Assembly: GCF_000420485.1 (NCBI RefSeq)
Contig: NZ_ATVA01000015.1
Coordinates: 1-64,000, forward strand
Direction of reading: 5' to 3'
DNA length: 64,000 bases
Source of the DNA: Paucidesulfovibrio longus DSM 6739
GTDB lineage: Bacteria > Desulfobacterota > Desulfovibrionia > Desulfovibrionales > Desulfovibrionaceae
Below the pieces are notes generated by a model. It was not told the DNA's origin. It saw only the letters and a program-made list of their open reading frames with translations, and did not search any database. The translations under genes were made by a program, and so were the position numbers. Positions 61,300 to 64,000 of the stretch are shown piece by piece. The stretch's first letter is position 1. Every line of letters begins with the position of its first letter.

Positions 61300-61815
61300 T
61301 CAGCTTCCGGAACGAGCCGCGGCCAGGGCGAGGTCCAGCAGGGTGTCCGGATCCGAGTCCGCGTTCAGAACGGCAGACGCGCACTCGCGGTAGAGCTTTT
61401 CGCGCGCGGCCAGCACCTCGGACACCTCTTCCAGGAGCCCTTTTCCCGTCAGGGATGGGCGCTGCGCCTCTTTGGGATCGGCGGCAAGACGCGCGGCCAG
61501 CACTTCGGCGGGGGCGTGCAGATAGACGCACAGGCCGGAGCGAAGCATCCCGCGATTTCGCGGACGCAGGACAATGCCCCCGCCGCAGGCGACCACCAGG
61601 GGCGGCATTGCCCCGGCGCGCTCCAGCGCCTCGGTTTCGCGGTCGCGAAAGGCGTCCCAGCCCTCGGCCGCGACATACTCGGCGATGGGCATGCCCACCG
61701 ACTCGACCACGAGCTCGTCCGTGTCCGTGAATCCGCAGCCCAGCCGGGCGGCCAACAGACGCCCCAGAGTGGTCTTCCCGCTGGCTCTGCCGCCGATGAG
61801 ATAGACGTGGCGCAT
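61300..61815 (-). CDS. aroK: Shikimate kinase
   Basis: 171 residues from ATG 61815 (GAGG upstream). Walker A GGRASGKTTLG, shikimate-binding DTD in FTDTDELV, the E-x-x-x-F-R part AAEGWDAFRDRETEAL, and the GGG loop VACGGGIVLRPRN; lid region EAQRPSL. It phosphorylates shikimate, two steps before chorismate. It starts the minus-strand operon that also holds aroC. Confidence 0.93.
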   Translation of the reverse strand: MRHVYLIGGRASGKTTLGRLLAARLGCGFTDTDELVVESVGMPIAEYVAAEGWDAFRDRETEALERAGAMPPLVVACGGGIVLRPRNRGMLRSGLCVYLHAPAEVLAARLAADPKEAQRPSLTGKGLLEEVSEVLAAREKLYRECASAVLNADSDPDTLLDLALAAARSGS

Positions 61816-61923
61816 CACGCCGCCTCCCGGTTTTCCCGCCCGGCAGCGGGGCTTTGCTTCCGCACGGGAATCATGTAGAACCGCCCTGCTTTCGCACAAC
61901 GCATCAGTACGAGGATTTCAGAC

Positions 61924-62931
61924 ATGAAGACCGCAATATTCGGTTTCGCGGGCGCAGGCAAGACCGACCTCTTCGCCGCCCTGGCGGGCAAGGCCGCCCT
62001 TTCCGGCAACCGGGCCATGGTCAAGGTGCCGGAGCCCCGGCTCGACCCGCTCATCGAGCTTTTCAACGCCCGCAAGGTGACATACAGCGAGATCGAGTAC
62101 CTGGACATTCCCGGCGGCGGGGGCAAGGGAACCGGCCTGGGCGAGCGCGTGCTCAGCGAAATCCGCTCCTACGACTGCCTGCTGGCGGTGCTCGACGCCT
62201 TTTCCGGCCTGAACGATCCCAAGGCCCAGTGGCAGGCCATCGAGGCGGACATGATCGTTTCGGACATGGCCGTCATCGAGAAGAAGCTGGAGCGCATGGT
62301 TCTGGACAAGAAGAAGAACGCGCCCGGCTACGACCCCAAACAGGAAGCCCTGCTCAAGAAGGCCCTGGAAACCCTGGAAAACGAAACGCCCTTGCGCGGC
62401 ATCGAGGAATTCGACGTTCCGGAGCTGCGCGGCTTCGCCTTTCTTTCCGGCAAACCGATCCTGTACGTCTGGAACGGCAGCGAGTCCAACTACACCGATC
62501 TCTCCCTGCCCGAGGACCAGCCCGGCCAGAAGCATCTCGCCGTGGCCGCCAAGCTGGAGCGCGAATTGGCGGAGATCGAAGACCCCGAAGAGCGGCAGAT
62601 GTTCCTGGACGACCTGGGAATCACGGAAACCGCCCTGGACAAGATCATCGCCAAGACCTACGAGCTGCTCGGACTGATCTCGTTCCTCACGGCCGGGGAA
62701 AAGGAAGTCCGCTCCTGGCCCGTCCGCAAGGGAGCCAAGGCTCCGGAGGCCGCTGGCGTGATCCACTCCGACTTCGAGAAGGGCTTCATCCGGGCCGAGG
62801 TCATCGCATACGCCGATTTCCTGGAGCACGGCACCTTCAAGGCCTGCAAGGACAAGGGACTGGCCCGCCTCGAAGGCAAGGAATACGTGGTCAAGGACGG
62901 CGACATCGTGGAGTTCCGCTTCAACGTCTAG
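61924..62931 (+). CDS. YchF-like (OLA1/DUF933) P-loop NTPase
   Basis: 335 residues. The G1 loop reads GFAGAGKTDL in place of the usual G-x-P-N-V-G-K-S of YchF. G3-like YLDIPGG with GKGTGLGERVLSEIR follows, then a helical insertion (about 110-150), G4-like YVWNGSE and a C-terminal TGS/DUF933 domain (LISFLTAGEKEVRSWPVRKG, SDFEKGFIRAEVIAY, YVVKDGDIVEFRFNV). It is shorter than E. coli YchF (363). YchF binds ATP and ribosomes. This one seems a divergent paralogue. Divergent from aroK. Confidence 0.88.
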   Translation: MKTAIFGFAGAGKTDLFAALAGKAALSGNRAMVKVPEPRLDPLIELFNARKVTYSEIEYLDIPGGGGKGTGLGERVLSEIRSYDCLLAVLDAFSGLNDPKAQWQAIEADMIVSDMAVIEKKLERMVLDKKKNAPGYDPKQEALLKKALETLENETPLRGIEEFDVPELRGFAFLSGKPILYVWNGSESNYTDLSLPEDQPGQKHLAVAAKLERELAEIEDPEERQMFLDDLGITETALDKIIAKTYELLGLISFLTAGEKEVRSWPVRKGAKAPEAAGVIHSDFEKGFIRAEVIAYADFLEHGTFKACKDKGLARLEGKEYVVKDGDIVEFRFNV

Positions 62932-62953
62932 CCGTCTCCTGCGCCGGATTCGC

Positions 62954-62992
62954 AAAAGCCCCGGAACAACCGTGTTCCGGGGCTTTTACTTT
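62954..62992. terminator. Terminator after the YchF-like gene
   Basis: AAAAGCCCCGGAAC and GTTCCGGGGCTTTT form a 14-bp perfect stem (62954-62987) followed by ACTTTTT; usable from both strands. Confidence 0.88.
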
Positions 62993-63101
62993 TTCCGCGC
63001 CTTGAGCCCGATGTTCCGTCCAGGCACCTGCGCCGCCGCGCCGGCCGGGCCTGGGCACCGCGCCTTTGCACGCGCATCCGGGACTGCCGCCCTCTTCCGC
63101 C

Positions 63102-63902
63102 TCAGGCCAGCCCGCGCGCCCGGTAGCGGGCCGTCACGGCCAGCTCCACCAGGACAAAAAGGCCCAGTGGGACCAGCAGGAACAGCAGGGTCAGGACCGA
63201 GGCCACGCTGCGGTCCGAGGAGGTCAGCAGCGGGAAGAGATAGCCCGTGAACGAGGGCACCCGGCCGCCGCCGATGAGAAAAACGAGAAAATACTCGGAA
63301 AAGGCCACCAGGAAGACCACGGTTCCTCCGGCCACGGCGCCGGGCACTAGCAGCGGGAAATCCACCCGCCAAAAACGCGTCCAGACCCCGGCTCCGAGAT
63401 TGCGCGCGCAGAGATCGTATTCCTCCCCGAAGCTCTGGTATCCCGCGACGAGCGCCCGAAGCATGTACGGGTAGCTGAAGGTCGTCAGGGCCAAAACCAC
63501 GCCGGGCAGGGTGTCGGCCAGTCCGATCTTGAGAAAGGCGAAATGCACTCCCATGGAAAAGGTCATGGCCGGAGCCAGGGCCGGAGCCAGGAGCAGCCCT
63601 TCCACCAGAGGCTTGCAGGCGAAGCGGCGGCGGGCGAGATGGTGGGCCGGGGCAAGGCAGAGCGCGAAGCTCAGCAGCACCGTAAGCAGCGAATAGACCA
63701 TGGAGGAACCGAGATGCCGCGCAATCGGCCAGGCCTGGGAAACGACGTATTGCATGGCGCGGGGGTCCGTTTCCCGTGGGAAAAGGCTCGGATAGCTCCA
63801 GCCGGGAGCGAGGACGTATCCTGCCAGCACCAGCAAAGGGAAGAGCGCGACCAGCGTCAGCCCCGCGAAGTACAGCACGGCACGCGCGGATTCCCTCCTC
63901 AC
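63102..63902 (-). CDS. ABC transporter permease (PotC/ThiP-like)
   Basis: 266 residues with six membrane spans and the permease EAA-type loop EEYDLCARNLGAGVWTRFWRVDFPLLVPGAVAG. GTG 63902 overlaps the stop of the preceding permease (GTGA). It resembles the second permease of polyamine, iron or thiamine type importers; the substrate-binding protein and ATPase are outside the window. Confidence 0.85.
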   Translation of the reverse strand: MRRESARAVLYFAGLTLVALFPLLVLAGYVLAPGWSYPSLFPRETDPRAMQYVVSQAWPIARHLGSSMVYSLLTVLLSFALCLAPAHHLARRRFACKPLVEGLLLAPALAPAMTFSMGVHFAFLKIGLADTLPGVVLALTTFSYPYMLRALVAGYQSFGEEYDLCARNLGAGVWTRFWRVDFPLLVPGAVAGGTVVFLVAFSEYFLVFLIGGGRVPSFTGYLFPLLTSSDRSVASVLTLLFLLVPLGLFVLVELAVTARYRARGLA

Positions 63903-64000
63903 AGCTTGCGCTCCCCGGCCTGGAGGCGCGCGGCCACGCGCACGTAGACGGCTATGAATGCCACGGAAAACAGGAACATGCAGACCAGTATGGCCATGGC
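63899..64000 (-). CDS. ABC transporter permease, C-terminal fragment
   Basis: Open on the minus strand from the window edge to TGA at 63901-63899. The last 33 residues contain a membrane span (AILVCMFLFSVAFIAVYV) and a charged tail (RVAARLQAGERKL), as at the end of a permease. It overlaps the next permease start, so the two are coupled partners. Confidence 0.7.
   Translation of the reverse strand, partial: AMAILVCMFLFSVAFIAVYVRVAARLQAGERKL

Noticed and set aside
57296-61393. Plus-strand frame of more than 1,300 codons
   Set aside because: Antisense to aroC, trkA and trkH with certain identities; low-complexity His/Gln/Gly/Arg composition.

Overview
The window is GC-rich (roughly 60-65 % by eye) and reads as chromosome of a sulfate-reducing member of the Desulfovibrionales (Desulfovibrio-like). 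The inference rests on gene content. A quinol:fumarate reductase of the Wolinella type (frdCAB) is followed directly by a two-subunit class I fumarase. There is an archaeal-type entry into aromatic biosynthesis (2-amino-3,7-dideoxy-D-threo-hept-6-ulosonate synthase), many response regulators and histidine kinases, a SulP anion transporter, a CoA-disulfide-reductase/rhodanese fusion, a DsrE-like protein and acetate assimilation genes. No ribosomal RNA or CRISPR array is present.

Layout. 1-350: 3' end of an IS3-family insertion sequence. 452-4628: a short RdgC with a partner gene, a GDSL esterase, a membrane protein and a stand-alone YcaO protein. 4647-5906: a tRNA-Leu(UAA) gene split in its anticodon loop by a 1.13 kb AT-rich mini-element that carries a complete substitute tRNA-Leu(UAA) and a HEPN-type protein. 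6107-7188: DsrE-like protein and an OmpA lipoprotein. 7197-14666 (minus strand): a seven-gene operon of TetR regulator, SulP transporter, a pseudo-cytidylate-kinase/BON/receiver fusion, histidine kinase, receiver, a degenerate kinase that looks like a phosphotransferase, and a receiver. 14717-18080: degenerate EAL protein, FlaG and an AI-2E-type exporter. 18243-20644: Gate-domain membrane protein, RidA, and the ADH synthase gene behind a phenylalanine-rich leader peptide and attenuator. 20985-26230: CheY, a ZraP-like/SHOCT/HD-GYP operon, two possibly flagellum-linked proteins and a glycosyltransferase.

26552-33943 is an acetate module: acetyl-CoA synthetase, a two-part sodium:solute symporter, a cNMP/CBS/nucleotidyltransferase regulator, a DEDDh exonuclease and a small membrane protein. 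34043-41122 holds a small conserved protein, a radical SAM/DUF2344 protein, a lipoprotein, CoA-disulfide reductase, an aminotransferase and a hypothetical gene. 41123-41858 is gene-free and contains a 10-bp tandem repeat. 41859-46830 is a 56-residue protein plus the fumarase/fumarate reductase operon. 47037-57161 has an M16 peptidase, a YbjQ-like protein, a cobalamin-binding sensory operon, and a LytTR/LytS system next to CstA. 57254-61815 (minus) combines shikimate kinase, TrkH/TrkA potassium uptake, chorismate synthase and an SDR protein. The end holds a YchF-like GTPase and two ABC permeases, the last cut by the window edge.

The strongest candidate for an undescribed system is the tRNA-Leu insertion. 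A 9-bp repeat (GACTTAAAA) flanks the insert. The host tRNA promoter is left upstream, and a rescue tRNA with the same anticodon sits 16 nt before a gene with the HEPN RNase motif R-x4-H. Second is the Phe-codon attenuator that should couple phenylalanine supply to the first aromatic-pathway enzyme. All functional statements come from reading sequence; no database search was run.
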